Assembly: GCA_018064525.1 (NCBI GenBank)
Contig: JAGHVB010000052.1
Span: 1-42,188, forward strand
Length of the DNA stretch: 42,188 nucleotides
Reading direction: 5' to 3'
Source of the DNA: Candidatus Treponema merdequi
Lineage (GTDB): Bacteria; Spirochaetota; Spirochaetia; Treponematales; Treponemataceae
In this document: one piece after another, positions 34,388 to 42,188 of the stretch
How positions within the stretch are numbered: position 1 is the first letter of the stretch
How the letters are laid out: the number at the start of each line of letters is the position of its first letter
Notes under the pieces: model-generated
What the model saw: the letters and a program-made list of their open reading frames with translations, nothing else
Databases searched by the model: none
What the model was told of the DNA's origin: nothing
Translations under genes and position numbers: made by a program

Positions 34388-35287
34388 CTAATTTTCTTCT
34401 GATTCTTCTTCTTCAGAATCTTCTTCATCTGATTCTTCATCAGAATCATAGTCAGATGTTTTATCAAAACCGTTTTCATCTGAGTATTCATCATCATCGC
34501 TGATGTTATCATCATCTTCAAATTCATCATCAGCAAGAGATCCTGTTTCAAGCATAGTTGAATAATCTTCTTCGTCGTCTGATTCCTGATAGAAAAGAAT
34601 ACGGCTGCAATACGGACAGAAAAGAATTTTATCTCCGTCATGAACTTCATTTGCAAACTGTGCAGGTAAAATCATGTGACAGCCTTCACATACACCGTTT
34701 TTAACAGCTACGATACCGACGCTGTTTCTCTGAATGATGCGCTGAAATTTATAAACTGTTTCGATATCAATATCTTTTGTAACTTCAGCTTCTCTTTTTG
34801 CAAGTTTTTCAAGCTGTGCTTCAAACTTTTTTTTCTGTTTGTCAATTGATGCTTCAAGACTTTTTACTTCTGCTTCCTGAGCATCAATCATAGCTTTGTC
34901 TGTATTAAGATTATCATCAAGTTCACTTAAAGTTCTTTTTTCTTTATCAAGTTCTTTTCTGATTTCTGCTTCTTTTGCAGTAGCTTCTGAAATCTGTTTA
35001 TCAAGAGCTTCATATTCACGGTGTGAAGAAATATTATCCATTCCTTTTTCACCTTCTTCTCTTGATTTTTCTGCTTCTCTTAATTCAACTTCGAGTTTTG
35101 CAACTCTTTCTTTACATTCATCATATACAGAGTTATTTTCGAGAAATCCTTTTTTATAACGAGATAAAAGCTCATTCTGAGCATCAAGCTGAGATGGAGC
35201 TTCTCTTAATTTATTCTCAATATCATATTTTTCTGAAAGTACTTCCTGAAGTGCCTGCAACTTGTCGCGAACTTCTGTCATCTGCAT
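34388..35287 (-). CDS. CdsZ-like coiled-coil zinc-ribbon protein (DUF164) with acidic tail
   Basis: The 299-residue protein is a long coiled coil (about 1-185) followed by a C4 zinc ribbon (CEGCHMILP and FCPYCSRIL). This is the architecture of CT398/CdsZ and DUF164 proteins. In chlamydiae the relative binds sigma-54 and type III secretion parts; in other bacteria the function is open. The last 65 residues are almost only D, E and S, longer than usual. I start at 35287 (MQMTEV) because AGAGG lies 9 bases upstream; a longer reading frame reaches 35359 but contains the promoter-like AT-rich region. Next to rnpB, as in other treponemes. Confidence 0.8.
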   Translation of the reverse strand: MQMTEVRDKLQALQEVLSEKYDIENKLREAPSQLDAQNELLSRYKKGFLENNSVYDECKERVAKLEVELREAEKSREEGEKGMDNISSHREYEALDKQISEATAKEAEIRKELDKEKRTLSELDDNLNTDKAMIDAQEAEVKSLEASIDKQKKKFEAQLEKLAKREAEVTKDIDIETVYKFQRIIQRNSVGIVAVKNGVCEGCHMILPAQFANEVHDGDKILFCPYCSRILFYQESDDEEDYSTMLETGSLADDEFEDDDNISDDDEYSDENGFDKTSDYDSDEESDEEDSEEEESEEN

Positions 35288-35360
35288 AAAGTAAAACCTC
35301 TTTTTTGGGTATATAATATGTAAATATATAACAAATAGCCCATTATGTCTATGAGCCATT

Positions 35361-35405
35361 GTTTTAAAACTGCCTTAGTCCCCACCCAAAAGGCAGTTTT
35401 AAAAG
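35361..35405 (-). terminator. Terminator after rpoD
   Basis: AAAACTGCC (35366-35374) and GGCAGTTTT (35392-35400) form a 9-bp perfect stem with a 17-base loop, 30 bases after the rpoD stop on the minus strand. Its T-run is short (four, part of the stem), so efficiency may be moderate. Confidence 0.6.
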
Positions 35406-35430
35406 TTAATTTTTTGAAAAAATCAAAAAA

Positions 35431-37551
35431 CTACATTTCAATATAATCTCTCAGGCTTGAAGCACGTCGCGGATGACGAAGTCTTCTGAGCGCTTTAGCT
35501 TCAATCTGACGGATTCTTTCACGTGTTACGTTAAAATACAAACCGACTTCCTCAAGTGTTAAAGAATAGCCGTCGTCAAGACCAAATCTCATCTTAAGGA
35601 CATCCTGTTCTCTTGGTGGAAGTGTATTCAGTACTTCGCGAAGCTGTTCCTGAAGCAATGTGTAAGCTGTCTGTGATGCTGGATTTTCAACTTCTTTGTC
35701 TTCGATAAAATCTCCAAGAGATGAATCTTCTTCTTCTCCGATCGGAGTTTCGAGTGAAATCGGTTCCCTGGCAACATTTTTAACCTGTTTAACACGGCTT
35801 ACAGGCCATCCAAGCTGCTGTGCAATTTCTTCATCAGTCGGCTCACGACCAAGTTTCTGCATAAGCTGACGGCTTTCGCGTACAACTTTATTTATCTGTT
35901 CAATCATATGAACAGGAACACGGATTGTACGGGCCTGGTCAGAAATTGAACGTGTAATTGCCTGACGGATCCACCATGTAGCATAAGTTGAAAATTTATA
36001 ACCCTTTCGGTATTCAAATTTTTCTACAGCTTTTATCAAACCGATATTTCCTTCCTGAACAAGATCAAAGAACTGAAGTCCGCGGTTTGTATATTTTTTT
36101 GCAATGGCAACAACAAGACGGAGGTTTGCATTGATAAGATGATTTTTGGCAACTTCCATCAATTTGCGTCCTCTCTGAATTTCTTTTGCCATTTCAAGAA
36201 TTTCTTCAATACTGTTTTCAAATTCGTATTCAAGACGATTTAACTTTCTGTCAATCTTCTGAATCTGAGTATATACTTCACGAATATCATCAGCCTTCAT
36301 TCCAAGTTCACGCTCAAGCTTTGCTGCTTCTGAACGGATTGAAACACGACGGCCAAGCTTTCTAAGCTGGACAGAATCTGAAATACGAAGTTCTTTCATT
36401 TTCTTTTCCTGCTTATGGTGATAGTCAGAAATTTTTTCTGTTGCGTCGATAAACTTTTCTGAAAATTTTTCTATTTCTTCTGACTGAATATCAGTTTTCT
36501 GAAGCTGAGGTGTAATTATTTTACGAAGTTTCAAGATTTCAGGATTATCAAAAATCTTTTCGTTCTGGTCCATTTCGTAAAGATTACGCTTAATAGACAT
36601 ATACTGTTTGAGTTCTGGAAGAACAGGTTTTAAATATTCACTGTATGAACTTTTCAGTCTTCTCTTTTCTGCCATTTCTTCGTTAATTTCTTTACGAGGA
36701 CGGCCAGGTTCGTGAAGATCAATTCTTGTAAATGCTTTCTGTGCAATAGCAAAAAATTCAGGAATCATAATACCGGAATTTTTAATTACATCTTTAATGA
36801 TATTTTCACCATCTTCCATCTGCTTGGAAAGAGTCACTTCCTGATCTGCGGTCAAAAGATTTTCTTTACCGATTTCTCTTAAATAAAGTCTGATAGGATC
36901 ATCACTTGAAGAATCTTTGTCAGAACTTACAAGACGTTTTTTTGAAAAAGCTTCTTTTTCTGTCTGTTCAACAATTGCTGCATCGGCATCTTTTTCGCGT
37001 TCGTCATCATCGTCTTCATCTTCAACAACAACGTCATCTTCTTCGTCTTCAAATTCCGGTTCTATTTCCTGAATGACAACTTTGTTTTTGTCCATCATGG
37101 AAATAATTTTGTCCATCTGTGTACTTGCAAAACTGATACCGACTACATCATTGATTTCGTCCCAGGTAATTGTTTTTTTGTCTTTAATAAAGAGAAAGAG
37201 TTTTGCAAATTCGATGTCTTCATCCGGTTCAAGATCAACCTTTTTAGAAGCTTTTACCGGTTTTTCTACAGTATTTAATTCTTCTTTTTTTGAAGCTTTT
37301 GAAGGCTTTTCAACTTTAGAATCTTTTACTGATTTTGATTGTTTTTCTGCACTTTTCTTTTCTGAAACTTTTTTTTCAGCAGTCTTCTTTTCTGCAGACT
37401 TTTTTTCAGCAGTTTTCTTTTCTGCGGTTTTCTTAGCAGACTTTTTTTCTGTTACTTTTTTTGCAGCTGTTTTTGAAGCAGTCTTTTTTTCAGCAGTTTT
37501 CTTTGCTGCTGTTTTTGTTGTCTTTTTCTTTTCTACAGTATTCTTTTTCAT
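35431..37551 (-). CDS. rpoD: RNA polymerase primary sigma factor (sigma-70) with lysine-rich N-terminal extension
   Basis: The 706-residue protein has region 1.2 ([20 protein letters not shown]), region 2 ([59 protein letters not shown]), region 3 ([17 protein letters not shown]) and region 4 ([36 protein letters not shown]). A region 1.1-like stretch lies at about 112-160. Before it are about 105 residues of near-repeats of AEKK/SEKK/TAAKK, an unusual basic tail, followed further on by an acidic stretch. It follows dnaG by 1 base. This is the housekeeping sigma; the sigma-54 promoter at 23463 would need a separate rpoN not in the window. Confidence 0.97.
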   Translation of the reverse strand: MKKNTVEKKKTTKTAAKKTAEKKTASKTAAKKVTEKKSAKKTAEKKTAEKKSAEKKTAEKKVSEKKSAEKQSKSVKDSKVEKPSKASKKEELNTVEKPVKASKKVDLEPDEDIEFAKLFLFIKDKKTITWDEINDVVGISFASTQMDKIISMMDKNKVVIQEIEPEFEDEEDDVVVEDEDDDDEREKDADAAIVEQTEKEAFSKKRLVSSDKDSSSDDPIRLYLREIGKENLLTADQEVTLSKQMEDGENIIKDVIKNSGIMIPEFFAIAQKAFTRIDLHEPGRPRKEINEEMAEKRRLKSSYSEYLKPVLPELKQYMSIKRNLYEMDQNEKIFDNPEILKLRKIITPQLQKTDIQSEEIEKFSEKFIDATEKISDYHHKQEKKMKELRISDSVQLRKLGRRVSIRSEAAKLERELGMKADDIREVYTQIQKIDRKLNRLEYEFENSIEEILEMAKEIQRGRKLMEVAKNHLINANLRLVVAIAKKYTNRGLQFFDLVQEGNIGLIKAVEKFEYRKGYKFSTYATWWIRQAITRSISDQARTIRVPVHMIEQINKVVRESRQLMQKLGREPTDEEIAQQLGWPVSRVKQVKNVAREPISLETPIGEEEDSSLGDFIEDKEVENPASQTAYTLLQEQLREVLNTLPPREQDVLKMRFGLDDGYSLTLEEVGLYFNVTRERIRQIEAKALRRLRHPRRASSLRDYIEM

Positions 37552-37552
37552 T

Positions 37553-39325
37553 TTACTCTTGCAGTTTTCTGTCTATTTCCATCTTTTCTTTGAGAAACTG
37601 AGCTAAGGTATTCTGGTCATCCTGCGTAATAGGTTTGAACTGCCGAATCTTATTCATTAACTTTTCGCGCTGTCGTTCAAGACTGTTACGTTTTATCATA
37701 GCTATACTTTCTTTGACATAAGCGAGGTTATTCTCTTCAAATTCTCTGGATGAAATGACTCTTGCAATCATCCGCTGAACCTCTTCTTCAGGGCAATGAT
37801 TTAATATAGCTGGAATCGAAATATCTTCTTCTCTCTGACATTCCTCTAAAACGATGAATAACTTGCGGGCTAAAGGGTCCTCGAAATCGTTTATCGTAAC
37901 CTGTTCATGCAATAGATTGAATTGTTCTAAATTGGAAATTACAGCAAGTATTGTACGAAGTTCTGCATTAAGTCTGATGTCTTGAATGACTGGAGCTCCG
38001 ACTTCTGTCTTTCTGTTCTCTAAGCTTGAACGAGCACGGTCCCGGTTTACGAAATCTCTCTTTACGGCCTCCAGTTTTGTATTGAACACCTGACAAAATT
38101 GTTCAAGTGTCGAATCCTTTTGTATATCTGAATTAAGGGAATCTACATACGGAAAAAACTCAAGGGCAGCTTTTATCTTGTCCTCAGGAGTTTTTTTAGG
38201 GTATTTTTCCCTCAGTTTAGATAATAAAAAATCATTGTCTAATATAGCATTATTAACATCATTAGTCAATGTTTCCGCCCCAAAATTAAGCATAATTTCG
38301 GCAGGGTCTTTACCACCTTTAAGCTGAATGATTTTAACAGTCAGATCCATCTGACGGCACATTATAATCGCTTTCATCGTGGCGTTCTGTCCGGCTCCGT
38401 CTGAATCAAAAGAAAGAAGAACTGTGTCAACAAACGGAGCAAGCATTTTAACCTGACCATCCGTAAAGGCTGTTCCAAGAGGAGCAACTGCATAATCAAT
38501 TCCACACTGATGATAAGCAATCGCATCCATATAGCCTTCACATAAAATTACGCATTTTTTTTCACGGATTGATTTTTTTGCAAAATTATAAGCGTAAAGA
38601 GTTTCACGTTTTTTGTAATGCGGCATTTCAGGACTGTTGATATATTTTGGCCCTTCTCCTTCGAGAATACGGCCGCCAAGAGCTACTGCATTTCCGTCTT
38701 TATTAAAAATCGGGAACATAAGTCTTCCTGCGAAAATTGTTATATCAGGATATTTAGCACTGAAAAGCCCGGATTTTGAAAGAAAGTCAGGAGTGAAATT
38801 TTTTGAAAGAAGAAAATTTTTAAGCCATTTTCTGTCTGAAGGACTGTAACCGATTTTAAATTTCTGAATTGTCTGAGGTGTAAGGCCTCGTTTTGTAATA
38901 TATTCGAGCGCACTTTTTCCCTGAGGAGTTTCTGTCAAAAGATAATGGAACATCGAAGCCGTACGGTTATATAAATCAATGTAAAGTTCTTTTGAATTGT
39001 CTTCTTTCTGCGGAACGAAATTACCGCCTTCGTAAATTACTTCAATATTGAATCTTTTTGCGAGAGCTGTTACTGCATCAACATACGAAAGTTTTTCCAT
39101 TTCCATGAAAAATTTTACAATGTCACCACCTGCATGACAACCGAAGCAGTAATAAAGATTTTTACCTTCTTCAATATGAAAAGACGCAGTTTTCTCATGA
39201 TGAAAAGGACAGCACCCCCACCAGGCACTTCCTTTTTTTTCCATGTGAGTATAATCATTTACAACGCTGACAATGTCACAGCTTTGAATCGCTTCAATTG
39301 TCCGCTTTGAAATTCTTCCACCCAT
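37553..39325 (-). CDS. dnaG: DNA primase DnaG
   Basis: The 590-residue protein has the N-terminal zinc finger (CCPFHH with C39 and H42; CFGC with C60 and C63), the primase core ([47 protein letters not shown]) and the TOPRIM motifs [12 protein letters not shown] and [10 protein letters not shown]. The C-terminal helicase-binding part (about 440-590) is helical. It makes RNA primers for replication. It overlaps mltG by 1 base (TAATG) and is 1 base before rpoD, forming the macromolecular-synthesis string without rpsU. Confidence 0.97.
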   Translation of the reverse strand: MGGRISKRTIEAIQSCDIVSVVNDYTHMEKKGSAWWGCCPFHHEKTASFHIEEGKNLYYCFGCHAGGDIVKFFMEMEKLSYVDAVTALAKRFNIEVIYEGGNFVPQKEDNSKELYIDLYNRTASMFHYLLTETPQGKSALEYITKRGLTPQTIQKFKIGYSPSDRKWLKNFLLSKNFTPDFLSKSGLFSAKYPDITIFAGRLMFPIFNKDGNAVALGGRILEGEGPKYINSPEMPHYKKRETLYAYNFAKKSIREKKCVILCEGYMDAIAYHQCGIDYAVAPLGTAFTDGQVKMLAPFVDTVLLSFDSDGAGQNATMKAIIMCRQMDLTVKIIQLKGGKDPAEIMLNFGAETLTNDVNNAILDNDFLLSKLREKYPKKTPEDKIKAALEFFPYVDSLNSDIQKDSTLEQFCQVFNTKLEAVKRDFVNRDRARSSLENRKTEVGAPVIQDIRLNAELRTILAVISNLEQFNLLHEQVTINDFEDPLARKLFIVLEECQREEDISIPAILNHCPEEEVQRMIARVISSREFEENNLAYVKESIAMIKRNSLERQREKLMNKIRQFKPITQDDQNTLAQFLKEKMEIDRKLQE

Positions 39326-40413
39326 TAATTTCCTGCCGCTTTTTTGGTTTTAAATTCATTAGTTGCTTTATTATGAGACTGCAGATCTGACGAAAAAGTA
39401 TGTCTTCCGGCATCAGCGTCAGTCAAAGTAAAATAAAGATAGTTTGACTTTTCAGGTCTGAAAGCAGCTTTTAATGCTGTCAGACCCGGATTTGAAATTG
39501 GACCAGGAGGAAGTCCCGGATATTTATAAGTGTTGTATGCACTTTTTGATTCAAGATCGTCATAGTAAATAATTTTAGGATGAGGTTTGTGATTGATTTC
39601 TGTAATAATATATTCAACTGTAGCACATGACTGAAGCGGCATATCAATTGAAAGTCTGTTTTCAAAAACGCCTGCAATAAGACCTGCTTCATCAGGATCA
39701 CGGTATTCGCGTTCAACAATTGAAGCAAGAATCAGCTTACTGTAAAATTCTTTTGCAGGAATATCCAAAGCAGATTTTGTATCTTCATTCTGTGAAAGAT
39801 GCTTCAAAAGATTTTTAATCATCATAACAATGATTTTTTTCGAATTGTAAGTAACAGGAATACTGTATGTATCCGGAAACAAAAATCCTTCCACACTATC
39901 CAGCTGCAGATCAATGTTAAGTTCATTTAAAATCTGTTTACCATTTTTTGTTGCTTCTTTTACAAAGAGATCTGCTTTTTCAAATCCGGCTTTTTCAAAA
40001 CGGTCTGCAATTTTTAAAACAGTAAGACCTTCTGGAATTGAAACTGTAACTGTCTTTTCTTTACCGGAAGAAACTTCTTCAAATATCTGAACAAGATTCA
40101 TTTCCGAACTGAGTTCATAATAACCTTTCTGAATCTTAAAGATTTTCTGAGGCTTATTTGTTAATAGAGCTGCAGCACCTGGAAAACGTGCAAACATATA
40201 AAACAGCTTGTCGTTAAAAATAATGTTCTTTTCTTTAAGTTCCCTTCCGACAGCTTTTGCAGTCATACCGTCTTTTATTTCATAATCAATTACAAAAGAA
40301 CAGTCATCATAATCACATGGGGACTGATTTATCTGATATGAAAGTGAAGAAAATGTAAAAATGCAGGCTGCAGCAATTATCACTGCACTGATAATCAAGA
40401 TAATTTTTTTCAT
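39325..40413 (-). CDS. mltG: Endolytic murein transglycosylase MltG
   Basis: The 362-residue protein has an N-terminal membrane helix (about 3-22), a LysM-like region (VSIPEGLTVLKIADRFEKAG), and the YceG domain with VEGFLFPDTYSIP, ILASIVEREYRD (catalytic E234) and DMPLQSCATVEYII, YNTYKYPGLPPGPISNPG. MltG cuts newly made glycan strands near the membrane and sets their length. AAAGGG lies 7 bases before the ATG. It shares a transcript with dnaG. Confidence 0.94.
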   Translation of the reverse strand: MKKIILIISAVIIAAACIFTFSSLSYQINQSPCDYDDCSFVIDYEIKDGMTAKAVGRELKEKNIIFNDKLFYMFARFPGAAALLTNKPQKIFKIQKGYYELSSEMNLVQIFEEVSSGKEKTVTVSIPEGLTVLKIADRFEKAGFEKADLFVKEATKNGKQILNELNIDLQLDSVEGFLFPDTYSIPVTYNSKKIIVMMIKNLLKHLSQNEDTKSALDIPAKEFYSKLILASIVEREYRDPDEAGLIAGVFENRLSIDMPLQSCATVEYIITEINHKPHPKIIYYDDLESKSAYNTYKYPGLPPGPISNPGLTALKAAFRPEKSNYLYFTLTDADAGRHTFSSDLQSHNKATNEFKTKKAAGN

Positions 40414-40444
40414 TAATAAACCCTTTTTCAGAAAAATAATAAAA

Positions 40445-41386
40445 TTAAATTTCTGCTTCGATGCCTTCTACTGCAAGTTCTACTTTTACAGAATCATGCG
40501 AAATAAAAGTTGAATACCATTTTGCGGCACTTAATATCGAATTAATTTTTTTATCATCATACATCGGTTCATGATGAAACAGATAAACTTTTTTAATATT
40601 CATCGAAAGAGCAAAGTCAATTGCATAACAGAAAACAGAATGTCCCCATTTTTCTTTTGCCTGAGCTTCTTCCATTGTGTATTGAGAATCAAGAACAACA
40701 ACATCGGCATTCTTAAAAACCATTTCAATGTTTTCTTTATTTCCGGAATCAAGATCCATAAGTTCAACATCTGTTGCATAGACAAATTTTTTACCGTTCT
40801 GTTCAAATGAATATGAATAAGAAGCACCCGGATGACTCATTTTACAAGTACATACTTTTACATCCCCAACCTGATATGACTTTCCTTCTTCGAGTGTATG
40901 AAAAGTGAAATTTTTAGAAAAGTTTTCCCATAAAACAGGGAAAAGCTGAATTGACGGCATCTGCTGAGCAAGATATTCTTCTGCTTTTTCAAATGGTGAA
41001 TAAATATCAATTTTTACTTTTGGATTGAATGCATGATCAAAGAATGGAAAACCGCAGATATGATCCCAGTGAAAATGTGAAAAGAAAAGTGAATAATGAT
41101 CGTCTGACGGCGATGTAATTGATTTTCCCATTACTCTGATACCTGAACCGGCATCAAGAATAATTTCTTTACCTGTATCTGTAGTAAGCTGAACACAAGG
41201 AGAATTTCCACCGACTGTTCCATAAATCCAGTCAGGAAGACTTGCAATGAATTTTTCGCGTGAGTCAAATGATTCCAAATCCTGAGGCGTGATACGCTGA
41301 ACAACAGCATTAATTTTTGCCTGAATCTGAGAAGAAAGAATTGGACTTGGAATGGATCCCCTTACACCCCAAAAATGGATTTTCAA
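40445..41386 (-). CDS. MBL-fold metallo-hydrolase
   Basis: The 313-residue protein begins MKIHFWGVRGSIPSP, typical of one MBL group, and has SHFHWDHICGFPFF (the HxHxDH metal motif), GGNSPCVQLTTDTGKEIILD, CKMSHPGASYSYSF with the third histidine, YATDVELMD with the bridging aspartate, and a final HHEP. Such proteins hydrolyse phosphodiester or lactone bonds; the substrate is unknown. I start at the TTG at 41386, which has AGGAG 6 bases upstream; the longer frame (to 41407) would include that site. It lies 31 bases upstream of mltG and probably heads that transcript. Confidence 0.85.
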   Translation of the reverse strand: MKIHFWGVRGSIPSPILSSQIQAKINAVVQRITPQDLESFDSREKFIASLPDWIYGTVGGNSPCVQLTTDTGKEIILDAGSGIRVMGKSITSPSDDHYSLFFSHFHWDHICGFPFFDHAFNPKVKIDIYSPFEKAEEYLAQQMPSIQLFPVLWENFSKNFTFHTLEEGKSYQVGDVKVCTCKMSHPGASYSYSFEQNGKKFVYATDVELMDLDSGNKENIEMVFKNADVVVLDSQYTMEEAQAKEKWGHSVFCYAIDFALSMNIKKVYLFHHEPMYDDKKINSILSAAKWYSTFISHDSVKVELAVEGIEAEI

Positions 41387-41433
41387 AATTGACTCCTGAA
41401 TACACAATTACTGTGTAAAAACTTTTTTTAATT

Positions 41434-41880
41434 TTATCTTGTTATCGGTTGATTGTGAACATACGCAATACGCTGCTGTTCAATTTCTTCTTTTGTCCAC
41501 AATCTTCCTTTGTTAAACCCTGGACATTCTTTTGCAATATTATCCCAGGTTTCTCTGTCTTTCAGAATCCAGTCCCAGAACGGATATGTGGAACATTGAA
41601 CAGGACGGGCGCCATAAGCGGTACAACCAGTTTCTTTGTTCCAGAAAATGCAGTCATAATTTTTTAATTCAATCAGACAAAGAGCTTCTTTTCCGTCGTA
41701 ATAGCCGACCCAGCGACAATATTTACTGATAAATTCTGTTTCGGAAAGTTTAAACCATTGACAAAGACTTGTCAAATCCCTTTGAGAAAGATAAACAAAA
41801 CCTGGTCTTAATCTGCAGCATGCTGAACATCTGTTGCATTCAAAATTAAGTCCATTTTCATAAAAACATTTATTGATAAT
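41434..41880 (-). CDS. YkgJ-family cysteine-cluster protein with unclear start
   Basis: The frame shows the YkgJ pattern: FECNRCSACCR near the N-terminus, PGFVYLSQRDL, KYCRWVGYYDGKEALCL, CIFWNKETGCTAYGARPVQC and CSTYPFW. The cysteines bind zinc or an iron-sulfur cluster. The conserved N-terminus extends upstream of the first TTG (41775), yet no ATG, GTG or TTG is in frame before a TAA near 41925. I end the feature at an ATT (41880) that follows GGTGGGGG. Alternatively ATG 41911 was the start and one extra A in the AAAAA run (41900 region) shifted the frame; removing it joins the two. About 149 residues in either case. Confidence 0.65.
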   Translation of the reverse strand: MINKCFYENGLNFECNRCSACCRLRPGFVYLSQRDLTSLCQWFKLSETEFISKYCRWVGYYDGKEALCLIELKNYDCIFWNKETGCTAYGARPVQCSTYPFWDWILKDRETWDNIAKECPGFNKGRLWTKEEIEQQRIAYVHNQPITR

Positions 41881-41918
41881 ACGCCCCCACCAGACGGATT
41901 TTTCTGTACATAAAAAAA

Positions 41919-41963
41919 GGTGTTAAAAAGTAAGTCTCTTGCAAAACACACTTTGTAACACCT
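41919..41963 (-). terminator. Terminator of the tRNA transcript
   Basis: On the minus strand GGTGTTA (41963-41957 region) pairs with TAACACC (about 41926-41920), extended inwards by AAAGT/ACTTT, and is followed by seven T. It ends the tRNA-Thr/tRNA-Tyr transcript just before the YkgJ gene. Confidence 0.7.
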
Positions 41964-41972
41964 TTAAGTTTT

Positions 41973-42054
41973 TGGGGAGTGAAGGATTCGGACCTACGAA
42001 GGCTAAGCCAACAGATTTACAGTCTGCCCCCTTTGACCACTCGGGAAACTCCCC
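41973..42054 (-). tRNA. tRNA-Tyr (anticodon GTA)
   Basis: A class II tRNA with the acceptor GGGGAGT/ACTCCCC, anticodon arm AGACTGTAAATCT (anticodon GTA), a long variable arm (TTGGCTTAGCCTTC region) and the T-loop GGTCCGAATCC. The discriminator base is A. CCA is not encoded. Confidence 0.93.
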
Positions 42055-42061
42055 GAAATAA

Positions 42062-42134
42062 AGCTACCTGTAGGATTTGGACCCACGACCCCGAGATTAC
42101 AAATCACGTGCTCTACCAGCTGAGCTAAGGTAGC
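42062..42134 (-). tRNA. tRNA-Thr (anticodon TGT)
   Basis: Standard cloverleaf: acceptor GCTACCT/AGGTAGC, D arm AGCTCAGCTGGTAGAGC, anticodon arm GATTTGTAATC (anticodon TGT), T arm GTGGGTCCAAATCCTAC. It lies 7 bases upstream of tRNA-Tyr on the same strand. CCA is not encoded. Confidence 0.93.
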
Positions 42135-42188
42135 AAGTTTTGATGTTTTGTAATTTATATGAAATCATAATTTTAGTCAATACATAAT

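Noticed and set aside
34115..34391. Two plus-strand reading frames of about 73 residues
   Set aside because: They lie antisense within RNase P RNA and have no family resemblance.
37073..37606. A 177-residue plus-strand frame rich in F, S and A
   Set aside because: It is the mirror of the lysine/alanine repeats of rpoD on the opposite strand and has no ribosome-binding site.
1..42188. CRISPR arrays, insertion sequences and integrase genes
   Set aside because: I saw no regularly spaced repeats, no transposase or integrase motif and no terminal inverted repeats in the window.

Overview
The window looks like chromosomal DNA of a Treponema-type spirochaete, probably a host-associated one. The DNA is AT-rich throughout. 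The housekeeping half has a rod-shape cluster (TPR gene, mreB, mreC, mreD, mrdA, rodA), rnpB next to a CdsZ-like zinc-ribbon gene, and an mltG-dnaG-rpoD string, an arrangement I associate with treponemes. The genus is an inference from gene style and order; there is no 16S rRNA here.

Layout. (1) 1-2500: an orphan C-terminal HTH module of the macrodomain-HTH type, then an RNase III-like gene with dsRNA-binding domain(s) coupled to a CoiA-like nuclease and closed by a hairpin terminator. (2) 2659-21195: a small XRE-type regulator transcribed apparently without a leader, then a perfect 32-bp palindrome and a co-directional run of twelve genes with overlaps or gaps of at most 13 bases. The run holds a RhuM-type DNA-binding protein with a Doc toxin, a HEPN protein, a complete type I restriction-modification system (HsdS, YgjP-like metallopeptidase, HsdR, HsdM), and five further genes: an acidic-linker protein with a possible nuclease core, an unrecognised 396-aa protein, a PLD/Tdp1-like protein, an SNF2-type helicase and a small PD-(D/E)xK nuclease. 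This is a defence island, and its last five genes are the best candidate for a poorly described system. (3) 21216-23275: DUF1653 and an FMN-reductase gene, then decaying fragments (YjbR, cyclophilin-like, a monooxygenase that may be intact, a frameshifted flavodoxin). (4) 23306-23750: a short peptide gene with a textbook double-glycine leader, placed directly behind a near-perfect sigma-54 promoter and closed by a terminator. No peptidase-transporter gene is present in the window. (5) 23774-26391: an AlkD-type repair gene and a membrane HD-GYP phosphodiesterase, divergently transcribed. (6) 26398-42134: minus-strand core genes for cell shape, RNase P RNA, CdsZ, sigma-70, primase, MltG, a metallo-hydrolase, a YkgJ protein and two tRNAs.

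How the genes may work together. In the island, HsdM and HsdS would methylate host DNA while HsdR cuts unmodified DNA. RhuM-Doc and the HEPN protein could add abortive-infection functions. The helicase, PLD protein and two nuclease-like proteins look like a DNA-processing effector module sharing the same transcript. The palindrome 29 bases upstream of the first gene recurs almost unchanged inside that gene, which suggests autoregulation by the RhuM-type protein or the XRE protein. The sigma-54 peptide is a separate secreted-peptide story.
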